DNA of 64,000 nucleotides, taken from CAZHGD01 sp964531735 (GTDB taxonomy: Bacteria > Armatimonadota > UBA10988). The DNA lies in assembly GCA_964531735.1 (NCBI GenBank), contig CAZHGD010000011.1, positions 18,468 to 82,467 of the forward strand. The letters run 5' to 3'. The notes below the pieces were generated by a model. It did no database searches. It was not told where the DNA came from and was given only the letters and a program-made list of their open reading frames with translations. Numbering within the stretch: position 1 is the first letter of the stretch; each line of letters begins with the position of its first letter. Below, one piece after another: positions 33,977 through 44,062 of the stretch. The translations under genes and the position numbers were made by a program.

Positions 33977-34007
33977 GGCCCATCCTCCGCGCTGCCGTCT
34001 GTCAGCC

Positions 34008-34036
34008 ATGGTAGACCCGCCGGCGCCAGATGGGAA
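34008..34036 (-). promoter_or_regulatory. Candidate promoter of the ten-gene glycan operon
   Basis: On the minus strand TTCCCA (34036-34031), 17 nt, TACCAT (34013-34008). Predicted start near 34001, 25 nt before ATG 33976. The -35 box matches the consensus at four of six positions. Confidence 0.4.
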
Positions 34037-34081
34037 GCCCGCCCTACCCGTGCAGCGCGGTGTGGGCCAGGCGCAGGCGAG

Positions 34082-34110
34082 TTGACACAACCGGGTGCGC
34101 GGCCTATGGT
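34082..34110 (+). promoter_or_regulatory. mnmA promoter predicting a leaderless mRNA
   Basis: TTGACA (34082-34087), a 17-nt spacer and TATGGT (34105-34110). Predicted start 34116-34118 lies 2-4 nt before ATG 34120, leaving no ribosome-binding site in the transcript. Confidence 0.6.
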
Positions 34111-34119
34111 GAAGGTGTG

Positions 34120-35241
34120 ATGGCAGTGCCTGGCAAGCGAGTTGCAGTAGCCATGAGCGGCGGCGTCGACAGCTCGGTGGCCGCCGCACTGCTCTGCCGC
34201 CAGGGCTACGACGTGGTCGGGTTCACCATGCGGCTCGGCGGCGCTGCCGCCGACTGGGAAGCGCGGCAGGCCTGCTGCGGCCTCTCGGAACTGCATGACG
34301 CGCGCCGGGTGGCCGATCGGCTCGGCATCGCGCACTATGTGCTCGACCAGACCGCGGCCTTCGAGCAGCACGTGGTGGCGCCGTTCGTGGCCGATTACCT
34401 GGCCGGCCGGACGCCGAACCCCTGTCTGCGTTGCAACCAGCACGTGAAGTTCGCCAGTTTCCGCGAGCACGCGTTGGCGCTGGGCTGCGACGCGGTGGCC
34501 ACCGGGCACTACGCCCAGACGGCACGCGACGAGGCGTCCGGTCGCTGGGAGCTGCGCCGCGGCGCCGATGCCGGCAAGGACCAGTCCTACGTGCTCTACA
34601 CGCTGACGCAGGAGCAACTGGCCAGCGTGCTGTTCCCGCTGGGCGCGCTGACGAAGCGTGAGGTGCGCCAACTGGCCGGCGAGTTCGGGTTGGCCACGGC
34701 GGCCAAGCCCGAGAGCCAGGAGATCTGTTTCGTCGAGGACAACGACTATGCCGCCTTGGTGCGGCGGCGCGCGCCGGCACAGGTGCGCCCCGGCCAGATC
34801 GTCGACGCCGATGGCCGCGAACTGGCGCAGCACGCCGGGATCATCGACTACACCGTGGGCCAACGCCGGCGGCTGGGCGTCACCGCTCCGGAGCCGCTGT
34901 TCGTCAGCGAGATCGACGCCGCGCGAGCCACGGTGACGGTGGAGCCGGCCGCGGCCGCCGGGCGCCGATGGCTGTGCCTGACCGACCTGCACTGGGTCAG
35001 TTGGCCGCCGCAGACCGGTGAGTTGCACAGCGCGGTGCAGGTACGTTACCGCATGGCTGCGGTAGACTGTGGCTGGCGCGCCTGCGGCGACGGTGCTACG
35101 GTGGTCCTGGAGACGCCGCTGCGCGGGATCGCGCCGGGCCAGGCGGCGGTGTTCTACGACCGTGCCGGCCGGGTCCTGGCCGGCGGCACGATCGACCGGA
35201 CGCAGCGGGATGGTGTGGTGGATGGAGGACGGGGACAGTGA
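34120..35241 (+). CDS. mnmA: tRNA-uridine 2-sulfurtransferase MnmA
   Basis: 373 residues. Adds sulfur to U34 of tRNA Lys/Glu/Gln. PP-loop MSGGVDSSV at residues 12-20, FTMRLGG, NPCLRCN with catalytic Cys102, DQSYVLYTLTQEQL, and SQEICFVED with the persulfide Cys203. HAGIIDYTVGQRRRLGV and the C-terminal beta barrel complete the family length. ATG 34120 is chosen over the longer frame because the promoter at 34082 starts transcription immediately upstream. Its stop overlaps aroF by 4 nt. Confidence 0.95.
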   Translation: MAVPGKRVAVAMSGGVDSSVAAALLCRQGYDVVGFTMRLGGAAADWEARQACCGLSELHDARRVADRLGIAHYVLDQTAAFEQHVVAPFVADYLAGRTPNPCLRCNQHVKFASFREHALALGCDAVATGHYAQTARDEASGRWELRRGADAGKDQSYVLYTLTQEQLASVLFPLGALTKREVRQLAGEFGLATAAKPESQEICFVEDNDYAALVRRRAPAQVRPGQIVDADGRELAQHAGIIDYTVGQRRRLGVTAPEPLFVSEIDAARATVTVEPAAAAGRRWLCLTDLHWVSWPPQTGELHSAVQVRYRMAAVDCGWRACGDGATVVLETPLRGIAPGQAAVFYDRAGRVLAGGTIDRTQRDGVVDGGRGQ

Positions 35242-36263
35242 TCGTCATTCTCGAGCCGGGAGCCAGCGCGGAAGTGACCACGGCGGTGATCGACGAGGTC
35301 AAGCGCCTGGGGTTCACGCCGCACCCGATCTACGGTGACAACCTGACCGTGGTGGCCGTGGTCGGCAAGCACCCGGGCGCGCTGCGAGAGCATTTCGAGT
35401 CGCTCGACGGTGTCGCGCGGGTGCAGTTGATTGACCAGTCCTACAAGCTGGTCGCCCGGGCCAGTCGGCCGAAGACCTCGTTCAGAGTCGGCGAGGTGAC
35501 CATTGGTGGCCCGGAGTTGGTGGTGATCGCCGGGCCGTGTGCGGTGGAGTCGGAGGCGCAGATCATGGCCTGCGCCGGCGCGGTCAAGGCCGCCGGCGGG
35601 CATCTGTTGCGCGGTGGCGCGTTCAAGCCGCGGACCTCGCCCTACAGCTACATGGGCATGGGTGAAGATGGGCTGAAGCTGCTGGCCGCCGCGCGCGAGC
35701 AGACGGGCTTGCCCATCGTCTCGGAGGTGATGGACCCGCGGATGGTGGCGTTGGCCGCCGACTATGTGGACATGCTGCAGATCGGCGCGCGCAACATGCA
35801 GAACTTCACGCTGCTCTCCGAGGTCGGCCGCACCGGCCTGCCGGTGATGCTCAAGCGTGGTCTGTCGGCGACCATTGACGACTGGCTGAACGCGGCGGAG
35901 TATATCGCGTCAGAAGGCAACGAGCGCATCCTGCTGTGCGAGCGCGGCATCCGGACCTACGAGACGGCCACGCGGAACACGCTGGACATCAGCGCGGTGC
36001 CGGTGCTCCGCCGCATGTCGCACTTGCCGGTGCTGATCGATCCGTCGCACGCGGCGGGCGAGCGGGAGTACATTGCGCCGTTGGCTTGGGCGGCGGCGGC
36101 GGTTGGCGCCGACGCGGTGATGGTGGAGATCCACCCGCGGCCGTCGACGGCGGTGAGTGATGGCGCGCAGTCGCTGGACCTGGTCAGCTTCCAGCGGCTG
36201 ATGGAGGGTCTGCGGACCGTGCCGCGGTACGATTACCTGGCGCCCGGCGCCGGTGCGGACTAG
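35238..36263 (+). CDS. aroF: 3-deoxy-7-phosphoheptulonate (DAHP) synthase, ferredoxin-like-domain type
   Basis: 341 residues from GTG 35238 (GTGA overlap with mnmA). First step of the shikimate pathway: PEP + erythrose-4-phosphate to DAHP. The N-terminal about 70 residues form the ferredoxin-like domain found in the Thermotoga-type enzyme. The barrel shows VVIAGPCAVES, LLRGGAFKPRTSPYSYMG, LQIGARNMQNF, LCERGIRTYE and LIDPSHAAGERE (metal-site His). That N-terminal domain carries aromatic-amino-acid feedback in some relatives. It feeds the tryptophan pathway whose genes lie at 15998-19446. Confidence 0.94.
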   Translation: MIVILEPGASAEVTTAVIDEVKRLGFTPHPIYGDNLTVVAVVGKHPGALREHFESLDGVARVQLIDQSYKLVARASRPKTSFRVGEVTIGGPELVVIAGPCAVESEAQIMACAGAVKAAGGHLLRGGAFKPRTSPYSYMGMGEDGLKLLAAAREQTGLPIVSEVMDPRMVALAADYVDMLQIGARNMQNFTLLSEVGRTGLPVMLKRGLSATIDDWLNAAEYIASEGNERILLCERGIRTYETATRNTLDISAVPVLRRMSHLPVLIDPSHAAGEREYIAPLAWAAAAVGADAVMVEIHPRPSTAVSDGAQSLDLVSFQRLMEGLRTVPRYDYLAPGAGAD

Positions 36264-36284
36264 GCCGGAGAAGGTGGTCTGAGG

Positions 36285-36896
36285 ATGGGTCAGTCGGACG
36301 AACAGGGCATCTGGCTTCCGCCGGGTGCCAAACTGCGCAACGCCGAACCGGCCGCGACGCCGGCGGACGCGGCGCCGGTGGACGATGGCGAGTCGGCCGA
36401 GATCGTGGCCGAGGCCGAGGCGGCTGCCGCCTCGGCCGAAGCGGAGCAGGCCGACTACCGCGACAAGTACCTGCGCGCCCTGGCCGACATGGACAACCTG
36501 CGCAAGCGCCTGACCGAGCAGCAACGTCTGGCGGTGCAACGGGCCAACGAGAGCTTCGTCTCGGACCTGTTGCCGACGCTCGACGCCGTGCAGCGCGGCA
36601 TCGAGGCGGCTGGGCAAGGCGCCAGTGTCGACTCGCTGATGGGCGGCCTGGAACTGGTGGCCAAGCAACTGGGCAGCTTCCTGGAAGGGCATGGGGTGGA
36701 GGTCATCGCGTGTGAGGTGGGCGATCCGTTCGATCCGTCACAGCACGAGGCGATGATGCGGCTGCCGGCCACCGAGGAGGCACCCGAGGGCCATGTGGCC
36801 AAGGTGCTCGACCAGGGCTTCCGCCTGCACGGGCGCGTGGTCCGACCGACCCGGGTGGCCGTCTCGGCGCCGGCCCTGGATGTCTCCGCCGATTGA
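36285..36896 (+). CDS. grpE: GrpE nucleotide exchange factor
   Basis: 203 residues. A disordered acidic N-terminus is followed by a long helix (QADYRDKYLRALADMDNLRKRL), then the four-helix and beta-wing parts ending HEAMMRLPATEEAPEGHVAKVLDQGFRLHGRVVRPTRVAV in split form, as in GrpE. It releases ADP from DnaK. Usually it stands beside hrcA and dnaK; here it is 21 nt after aroF and neither partner gene nor a CIRCE element is nearby. GAAGG precedes ATG 36285. Confidence 0.92.
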   Translation: MGQSDEQGIWLPPGAKLRNAEPAATPADAAPVDDGESAEIVAEAEAAAASAEAEQADYRDKYLRALADMDNLRKRLTEQQRLAVQRANESFVSDLLPTLDAVQRGIEAAGQGASVDSLMGGLELVAKQLGSFLEGHGVEVIACEVGDPFDPSQHEAMMRLPATEEAPEGHVAKVLDQGFRLHGRVVRPTRVAVSAPALDVSAD

Positions 36897-36974
36897 GGTG
36901 GCCACGTTGCGCCGAGGACAAGGAGTCAGGGCAACTCGCCGCGAACCACACTGTCGTAGGAACGGAGGAGGAGC

Positions 36975-37202
36975 GTGAAGGACGTGCCCCAACCGCTGCG
37001 TGATCCCTCGTTCTTTGGCTTCGTGTTGTTCGGGCTGCTGCTGCTGCTGGGCAGCGTGGTCTGCCATGGCCAGGCGGCCCGGCAGGCGGCGCAGGTGCGC
37101 TCGGCCTCGCAGGCGCCGCTGGTGGTGCCTGCGGACCGCGATCCGGTGGTCTACGGACGCTCCGGCGGCAACGCCCCACGGGTGCGGCCGGCGCGGTCGT
37201 AG
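36975..37202 (+). CDS. Small single-pass membrane protein
   Basis: 75 residues from GTG 36975, which has a strong ribosome site (GGAGGAGGA) 3-5 nt upstream. One membrane helix (about 14-31, GFVLFGLLLLLGSVVC) and a short tail rich in Ala, Arg and Pro. No family recognised. Its 3' end overlaps the convergent gene at 37151-37612 by 52 nt, so one of the two could be shorter or unexpressed. It follows grpE by 78 nt. Confidence 0.5.
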   Translation: MKDVPQPLRDPSFFGFVLFGLLLLLGSVVCHGQAARQAAQVRSASQAPLVVPADRDPVVYGRSGGNAPRVRPARS

Positions 37203-37612
37203 CGGTCGCTCGACGTCTGCGTCAGCAGCAGGCCGACGGCCGTGGTTTGGTGGTGGGCCGCCAAGTGAACCTGCAGCAGGTACGGGCCGTAGCGGTAGTT
37301 GCTGACGCCGGCCGGTAGGGCGGCGGGCACTGGCTCCCATCCTTCCGAGACTAGTGCCGCCGCATAGAACTCCGCCACCGCCGTGGCCTCGGCGCCGGCT
37401 TCGTACGACCAGCTCCGACACCCCAGCCAGCGCAGGTGCTTGGCGCGCGGCATCGCCACCGCGGCGGGATGCACCGGTGGTTCGTATGCCCACTGGCGCG
37501 CGGCCTGCACGTGCCGCCAGACGCCCACGCCGGCGGCCACGCCGACCACCAGCGCCACGAGCAGACCGAGGCGAACGGTGGTGGCGCGCGGGTACTCCGG
37601 ATAGGTGGACAC
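37151..37612 (-). CDS. Single-pass membrane-anchored protein of unknown function
   Basis: 153 residues. After a short cytoplasmic start (STYPEYPRATTVR) comes one membrane helix (about 14-32), then a soluble extracytoplasmic domain with WLGCRSWSYEAGAEATAVAEFYAAALVSEGWEPV, split here by function: the pattern aromatic-x-x-A-FY..L...GW resembles small domains in bacterial lipoproteins that sense or bind. No firm family. It starts 2 nt after the sigma-54 activator stop, so it is the last gene of the kinase/regulator operon. Confidence 0.6.
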   Translation of the reverse strand: MSTYPEYPRATTVRLGLLVALVVGVAAGVGVWRHVQAARQWAYEPPVHPAAVAMPRAKHLRWLGCRSWSYEAGAEATAVAEFYAAALVSEGWEPVPAALPAGVSNYRYGPYLLQVHLAAHHQTTAVGLLLTQTSSDRYDRAGRTRGALPPERP

Positions 37613-37614
37613 GG

Positions 37615-38985
<1,371 letters not shown>

Positions 38986-38992
38986 CGCCGCG

Positions 38993-39904
38993 TCAGTCAC
39001 CTTGGCTGTCCTCCGGCGACCAGACATGGACGCGTCCGCCGCCCTGTCGCCGGGCCATCATCATCGAACTGTGCGCGCGGTTCAGCATCTCGGTGAGATC
39101 CTCCATCTCCCCTTCGACAACCGCCACGCCGAAACTGGCGCTTACCGAGATGTTGCGGCTGCGCCAGGCCACCTCGGTGGTGTTGAGCCGCTGGCTCAGC
39201 CGCTCGATGGCGACCAGGGCGCGGTCGTGCGCGGTGTGCGGCATGAGCACGATGAAACCGCTGCCGCTGTAGCGCGTCGGCACGTCGAGTGCGCGCACGT
39301 TGTCACGCAGGAACCGGCCGACATGGCGGACCATCAGGTCGCCGAGGGCGCTGCCTTCCTGTTCGCGCAGAGCCGCCAGCTCGTCGATGTCGATGGCCAC
39401 CAGCGCCAAGGTCGACGAGACGCCATAGCGCTGCTCGCGGTAGAGTTCCTCGCGCAGTCGCTCTTCGAAGAACTGGCGGTTGCCCAGTTCGGTGAGCGGA
39501 TCGGTGCGCGACACGCGCTGATAGGCATTGGCGCGCCGCAGCACCGCCTCGATGCGGGCCAGGAAGTCATCGCGGTCGAACGGCTTGGCGATGTAGTCGT
39601 CGGCGCCGGTCTCCAAACCCTCGATGCGGTCCTCAACCTGGTTGCGCGCGCTCAGGAAGACGAACGGCACCAGTTCGAATCCGGGCAACTGGCGCACGCG
39701 ACGGCACATCTCCAGACCATCCATGACGGGCATGGCGACATCGGAGACGACCAGATGAGGCAGGAAGTTCTCCACCGCGTCGAGGCCAACCTGGCCGTCC
39801 GTGGCGGTGGTCACTTCGTAGCCGGCCTTGGACAAGATGTACTCCAGCAGCTTGAGGCTGCTGGGCTCATCATCAACTGCCAGCACGCGTGCTCCCAGTG
39901 TCAC
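38993..39904 (-). CDS. Response regulator with a degenerate GGDEF domain
   Basis: 303 residues. Receiver domain with VDDEP, Asp55 (VVSDVAMPVMDG), LSAR and AKPFD. The C-terminal part starts with DPLTELGNRQFFEERL, the usual GGDEF-domain entry, and keeps IDIDEL. The active-site motif reads RYSGSGFIVL (SGSGF at 213-217) instead of GGDEF, losing the catalytic acidic residues, and no I-site RxxD is apparent ahead of it. It is therefore unlikely to make c-di-GMP and more probably acts as a phospho-dependent binding module. It overlaps the kinase gene by 4 nt and lies 7 nt before the NtrC-type gene. Confidence 0.85.
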   Translation of the reverse strand: MTLGARVLAVDDEPSSLKLLEYILSKAGYEVTTATDGQVGLDAVENFLPHLVVSDVAMPVMDGLEMCRRVRQLPGFELVPFVFLSARNQVEDRIEGLETGADDYIAKPFDRDDFLARIEAVLRRANAYQRVSRTDPLTELGNRQFFEERLREELYREQRYGVSSTLALVAIDIDELAALREQEGSALGDLMVRHVGRFLRDNVRALDVPTRYSGSGFIVLMPHTAHDRALVAIERLSQRLNTTEVAWRSRNISVSASFGVAVVEGEMEDLTEMLNRAHSSMMMARRQGGGRVHVWSPEDSQGD

Positions 39905-41001
39905 GTTGCTTCCGTCCTCTCCAAAGGCAGCGTCACGGTGAAGGCCGAGCCGGCGCCCAGCGTGCTGGTCACCTCGATCCGCCCGTCATGCGCGTGCATC
40001 AGTTCCTGCGCGATGGCCAGCCCGAGCCCGGTCCCTTCGGGCTGCATGCCGACCGCGCGGCAACGGTAGAACTTCTCAAAGATGTGCGGCAAGTCATCGG
40101 TGGCGATGCCGCGTCCGGTGTCGCGGACGGTGATGGACAACTCGCCGTCGGCCACCGCCCAGTCGACCGACACCTGGCCGCCCGCCGGGGTGAACTTCAC
40201 GGCGTTGGACAGCAGGTTGAGCAGGACCTGCGCCGTCTTGTCGCGGTCGGCGTTCAGAATGAGTTCGGCCGGTGGGGCCTCGACCTGAAGCTCGAGTTCG
40301 GCCGCCTTGAGTTCGGGCCGGATGGCCAGACTGACATCGCGCAGCAAGTCGGCCACGGGGAAGGCATTCGGCTGGAGCCGCTGCCGCCCGGACTCGATCC
40401 GCGAGATCTGCAGCAGGTCGTCAATCAGCCGGCTGAGCCGGTCGGTCTGCTGGCGCGCGATCTGCAGGAAGTTGCGACGCTGGACCGGATCGATGGTGTC
40501 CTCGTCATCGAGCACGACTTGCAGGAACCCCTTGATGGCGGCCATGGGCGTGCGCAGTTCGTGCGAGACGTTGGTCACGAACTCGGTCTTCATGCGGTTC
40601 AGTTCGGCGTCGCGGGTGACATCGCGATAGCTCACCAGGCGCCCGATCAGGCGGCCATCGGCGTCACGCACCGCGCCCACGCGCCGGCGCACCACCCGGC
40701 GTTTGGGCCGGACGAGGAGGAACTCCTGTTCGCCGCCGGCGGCCTCGGCGGCCTCGTCCACGGCGGCCAGGTAGGCGGCGCGGTCACCCATGCAGTCGGC
40801 GATTCCCGAGCGGATCTCATCGACGTCGGCGCCCGGCCGCAGGCCGAACATCGACCAGAAGCGAGCGTTGGCCAAGCTGACCCGGCCGTGGATATCGACC
40901 AGCAGCAGGGCCTCGTCAACCGCGTCGAACAGCGCGTGGAACGCGCCGCCGGCCAACTCGTGGCCGACCTCGCCGCTGTGGCCGCTTTGGTCCAGCGCCA
41001 T
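39901..41001 (-). CDS. Soluble PAS-domain histidine kinase
   Basis: 366 residues from ATG 41001-40999 with GAGGAGG upstream; the longer frame has no start context. N-terminal PAS domain (about 15-130; LFDAVDEALLLVDIHGRVSLANARFW), then HisKA with FVTNVSHELRTPM (His147), then HATPase_c with N-box LLNLLSNAVKFTPAGG and DTGRGIA, HIFEKFYR and GTGLGLAI. There is no membrane segment, so it senses a cytoplasmic or PAS-bound signal. It phosphorylates the two regulators downstream in the same operon. Confidence 0.9.
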   Translation of the reverse strand: MALDQSGHSGEVGHELAGGAFHALFDAVDEALLLVDIHGRVSLANARFWSMFGLRPGADVDEIRSGIADCMGDRAAYLAAVDEAAEAAGGEQEFLLVRPKRRVVRRRVGAVRDADGRLIGRLVSYRDVTRDAELNRMKTEFVTNVSHELRTPMAAIKGFLQVVLDDEDTIDPVQRRNFLQIARQQTDRLSRLIDDLLQISRIESGRQRLQPNAFPVADLLRDVSLAIRPELKAAELELQVEAPPAELILNADRDKTAQVLLNLLSNAVKFTPAGGQVSVDWAVADGELSITVRDTGRGIATDDLPHIFEKFYRCRAVGMQPEGTGLGLAIAQELMHAHDGRIEVTSTLGAGSAFTVTLPLERTEAT

Positions 41002-41099
41002 GGAGCCTCCTCTTCGGTTCTCGAATGGGCACCATTCGCGACGTGGCGCCGGTGTCCTCCCGGGCAGGAGCCCGCCGCGCGGCCGCGAAGTAACGCGAC

Positions 41100-42242
41100 A
41101 TGCGGGTGCTCGCGCTGACCACACTCTACCCGACGCCGGATGCGCCGCACCGGGCCGGGTTCATGCCGGGCCGGCTCGCGGCGCTGGCGGCGCACGTCGA
41201 CCTGGTGGCCGTGGTGCCCGAGCAGACCTTCCCCTTCCGCCGCGCCAGACCGAGCGAGACACCGCAGGCGCCGTGGCCGCTCTATCGCCCCACCTTCTTC
41301 GGCATTCCCGGCGTGGGGCGCAACCGCCGGCCGGCGGCCATCGAGCGCGGCGCCTGGCCGCTGGTGCAGCAGTTGCACGGCGCGCAGCCGTTCGAGGTCG
41401 TGCTGGGCCACTTCCTCTACCCCGATGGGGTGGCCGCGGCGCGTCTGGCCGCGCGTCTCGGCCTGCCCTGGGCGCTCGTGGCGCACGGCAGTGATGTGTA
41501 CCAGCACGGCGCCGTACCGGCCAGGTCGCGCCAGATTGGTGCCGCGTTGGCCGGGGCCGGCGCGGTGATCGCGGTCAGCGCGCCGTTGGCCGCTCGCATC
41601 GTCGAGTCATGGCAGCCGCCAACAGCGCCGGTGGTCCTGCCGTGCGGGTATGATCCCGGCCGGTTCGCGCCGCGGCCGCGCGACGAGGCGCGGGCCGAAC
41701 TGCGTCTCGGCGACGGCCCATGGCTGCTGTTCTGCGGCATGTTGCGCCGACTGAAGCGCGTCGACGTGATTCTGGAGGCGCTGGCGCGCTTGCCGAGCGT
41801 GCGGCTGGCGATTGTCGGACAGGGCCCGGAAGCGGCCCGGTTGGCCGACCAGGCGCGCCGCCTCGACCTGGAGCAGCGGGTGCTGTTCGTCGGCCCGCAG
41901 CCGCACGCACGCCTGCCGATATGGTACGCGGCGGCCGACTGCGTCGTGCTGGCCAGCGAGAGCGAGGGCACCCCGACGGTGCTGGTCGAGGCCATGGCGA
42001 TGGGCCGCCCGGTGGTGGCGACGCGGGTGGGCGGCGTGGCCGACCTGGTCGGCGACCTGGCCAGTTTGGTGCCGGTCGGTGATGCCGGCGCGCTGGTCGC
42101 GGCCGTCGAGTCCACGCTGGCGGCGCCGCCCGACGCGGCGGCGCTACGTGCTCGCGTGGCCCACCTGCAATGGCCGTGCATCGGGTCGGCCGAGGCACAG
42201 GTGCTGGAATCGGTGGTAAGCTGTGGCCGGCGGCGACCGTAA
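41100..42242 (+). CDS. Glycosyltransferase family 4
   Basis: 380 residues. LALTTLYPTPDAPHRAGFM near the start, AHGSDVY, VIAVSAPLA, VLPCGYDP, WLLFCGMLRRLKRVD, LAIVGQGPE, and LASESEGTPTVLVEAMAMGRPVVATRVGG (E-x7-E) identify a GT4 enzyme related to those of exopolysaccharide or lipid glycosylation. It is divergent from the kinase operon across 98 nt and lies upstream of menG; whether it modifies a lipid or polysaccharide is not decidable. Confidence 0.85.
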   Translation: MRVLALTTLYPTPDAPHRAGFMPGRLAALAAHVDLVAVVPEQTFPFRRARPSETPQAPWPLYRPTFFGIPGVGRNRRPAAIERGAWPLVQQLHGAQPFEVVLGHFLYPDGVAAARLAARLGLPWALVAHGSDVYQHGAVPARSRQIGAALAGAGAVIAVSAPLAARIVESWQPPTAPVVLPCGYDPGRFAPRPRDEARAELRLGDGPWLLFCGMLRRLKRVDVILEALARLPSVRLAIVGQGPEAARLADQARRLDLEQRVLFVGPQPHARLPIWYAAADCVVLASESEGTPTVLVEAMAMGRPVVATRVGGVADLVGDLASLVPVGDAGALVAAVESTLAAPPDAAALRARVAHLQWPCIGSAEAQVLESVVSCGRRRP

Positions 42243-42325
42243 CCAACAGGCTATGAATGCAGCCGGGCCGGCAGACGGTTGGGCCGACAGGTACCATACT
42301 GACCAAGCGGAGAGCGGAGCGCTAC

Positions 42326-43030
42326 GTGGCTGCCCCCAAGGAAGCCGTCGTTCGGGACATGTTCGCGCAGATCGCGCCCACGTACGATCTGCTGAACACC
42401 GTGCTGTCGGCCAACTGGCACAAGCGTTGGCGTCCGGTGGCGGTGCGCGCCGCCCGGTTGCAGCCCGGCGCGCGGGTGCTCGATGTGGCCACGGGCACGG
42501 CCGATCTGGCGCTCCTGCTGGCGCGTCAGGTGGGGCCGTCCGGTCTCGTGGTGGGTGCCGACTTCTGCGCGCCGATGCTGGCCCTGGGGCGGGCCAAACT
42601 GGCGCGACGCGGCTGCCGGTCCGTGCAACTGGCGCTGGCCACCGCCGACGGTCTGCCGTTCGCCGACGGCACCTTCGACGCCGTGACGATGGCGTTCGCG
42701 CTGCGGAACGTGCCGGACCGACCGCGCTGCCTGGCCGAGATGGCGCGGGTGACGCGGCCTGGCGGGCGGGTGGTGAACCTTGATCTGACGCAGCCGGCGT
42801 CGCCGTGGCTACAGCGCGGCTACCGCTGGTACCAGGACCGACTGATGCCTTTGGTGGGCGGCCTCATCTCGGGCCGGCGCGAGGCCTACGCGTACTTACC
42901 GCAGTCTATCCAGGAGTTCCCGCCGCCGGCCGAGATTGCTGCGATGTTCCGCTCGGCTGGCCTGGAGGAGGTCTCGTGGCAGTCCCTGACGTTCGGTTTG
43001 GCAACAGTGCACAGCGGGCGGAAGCCCTAA
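42326..43030 (+). CDS. menG: Demethylmenaquinone methyltransferase (UbiE/MenG)
   Basis: 234 residues from GTG 42326 (GGAG 6 nt upstream); the frame is open 23 codons further but that part is not family-like. Final C-methylation in menaquinone synthesis (or the ubiquinone equivalent). Landmarks: VRDMFAQIAPTYDLLNTVLSANWHKRWR split by motif, VLDVATGTADLALLLA, GADFCAPML, DAVTMAFALRNVPDR and YAYLPQSIQEFPP. The neighbouring polyprenyl diphosphate synthase supports the menaquinone assignment. Confidence 0.9.
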   Translation: MAAPKEAVVRDMFAQIAPTYDLLNTVLSANWHKRWRPVAVRAARLQPGARVLDVATGTADLALLLARQVGPSGLVVGADFCAPMLALGRAKLARRGCRSVQLALATADGLPFADGTFDAVTMAFALRNVPDRPRCLAEMARVTRPGGRVVNLDLTQPASPWLQRGYRWYQDRLMPLVGGLISGRREAYAYLPQSIQEFPPPAEIAAMFRSAGLEEVSWQSLTFGLATVHSGRKP

Positions 43031-44052
43031 CCGAGCCACAGCCTGGCAACGGGCAGCGTCCGGCGGTGTCGCCGCTGCGCGACACCGAAGCGCTGTTCCC
43101 GCGGTTGTACGGCGACCTGGCGACGGTGGAGGCGCGCCTCCGGCAGGCGATCCACTCGCCGGTGCCGGTGGTGCCCGAGGTCTTTCTGCACACCGTCGAC
43201 GCCGGCGGCAAGCGGGTCCGGCCGGCCCTTTCGTTACTCGCCAGCCGGGCTCTGGGCCAGGTCAGCGAAGCCACCTTCGACGTGGCGGTGTCGATGGAGC
43301 TGACGCACCTGGCCAGCCTGATCCACGACGACGTGATTGACGACGGCGGCCACCGCCGCGGCCGGTTGACCGCCAACCGGGTCTGGGGCAACAAGAGCGC
43401 CGTGCTCGTGGCCGACTACCTGCACGCCGTGGTCTACCGGCTCATCTGCAATCGGTGCGGCCCTGCGGTGCTCGTGCGCCTCTCGGAGACCGTGGCGCGG
43501 ATGGTCGAGGGCGAACTGGCCCAGATGTACAACGAGGGCTCGCTCGAAGTGGGCGAGCCGCTCTACTACCGGATGATCGGCGACAAGACCGCGTCACTGA
43601 TGGCTTTGTCCTGCGAACTGGGCGCGTTGGTCTCGGGCGCCGACAACGCGGTGGTCGAGGCCTTCCGCGACTACGGTGACAAGGTCGGCCTGGCGTTCCA
43701 GATCGTCGATGACCTGCTCGACCTGACGGGCGACGAGGAGCGCCTGGGCAAGCCGGTCGGCAACGACATCCGCTGCGGTCGGCTGACGCTGCCGTTCATC
43801 CACGCGCTCCAGCAGGCCGGCCCGACGGCCCACGAGGCGCTGCGCGCGCTGATCTGCCGGGCCGATCTCGACGCCGCCGGCATCCGGGCGGCTCGCGACC
43901 TGGTCGAGGAAAGCGGCGGCGTCGACTACGCCATCCGTGCCGCGGAGCGACTGGCCGAGGAGGCCCGCGCAGCTCTGCCGACCGGTATTGACGCCGAGGC
44001 CCGTGAGGCCTTGGAGGCGCTGACGCATTACATCGTGTCGCGCACACGCTGA
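42976..44052 (+). CDS. Polyprenyl diphosphate synthase (HepT/IspB-like)
   Basis: 358 residues from GTG 42976. This start lies inside the menG 3' end (55-nt overlap) but has the best ribosome site in the area, GGAGGAGG 4 nt upstream. trans-Prenyltransferase landmarks: GGKRVRPALSLL, LIHDDVIDDGGHRRG (first DDxxD), GDKTASLMALSCELGA and QIVDDLLDLTGDEERLGKPVGNDIRCGRLTLP (second Asp-rich motif) in split form. It makes the long isoprenoid tail of menaquinone. Residues next to the first Asp-rich motif are small or aliphatic, as in long-chain synthases. Confidence 0.9.
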   Translation: MAVPDVRFGNSAQRAEALTEPQPGNGQRPAVSPLRDTEALFPRLYGDLATVEARLRQAIHSPVPVVPEVFLHTVDAGGKRVRPALSLLASRALGQVSEATFDVAVSMELTHLASLIHDDVIDDGGHRRGRLTANRVWGNKSAVLVADYLHAVVYRLICNRCGPAVLVRLSETVARMVEGELAQMYNEGSLEVGEPLYYRMIGDKTASLMALSCELGALVSGADNAVVEAFRDYGDKVGLAFQIVDDLLDLTGDEERLGKPVGNDIRCGRLTLPFIHALQQAGPTAHEALRALICRADLDAAGIRAARDLVEESGGVDYAIRAAERLAEEARAALPTGIDAEAREALEALTHYIVSRTR

Positions 44053-44062
44053 GGGTGGTGCC

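Noticed and set aside
39665..39690. tRNA-like GTTCGAATCC
   Set aside because: Lies within the coding sequence of the response regulator and no tRNA stems flank it.
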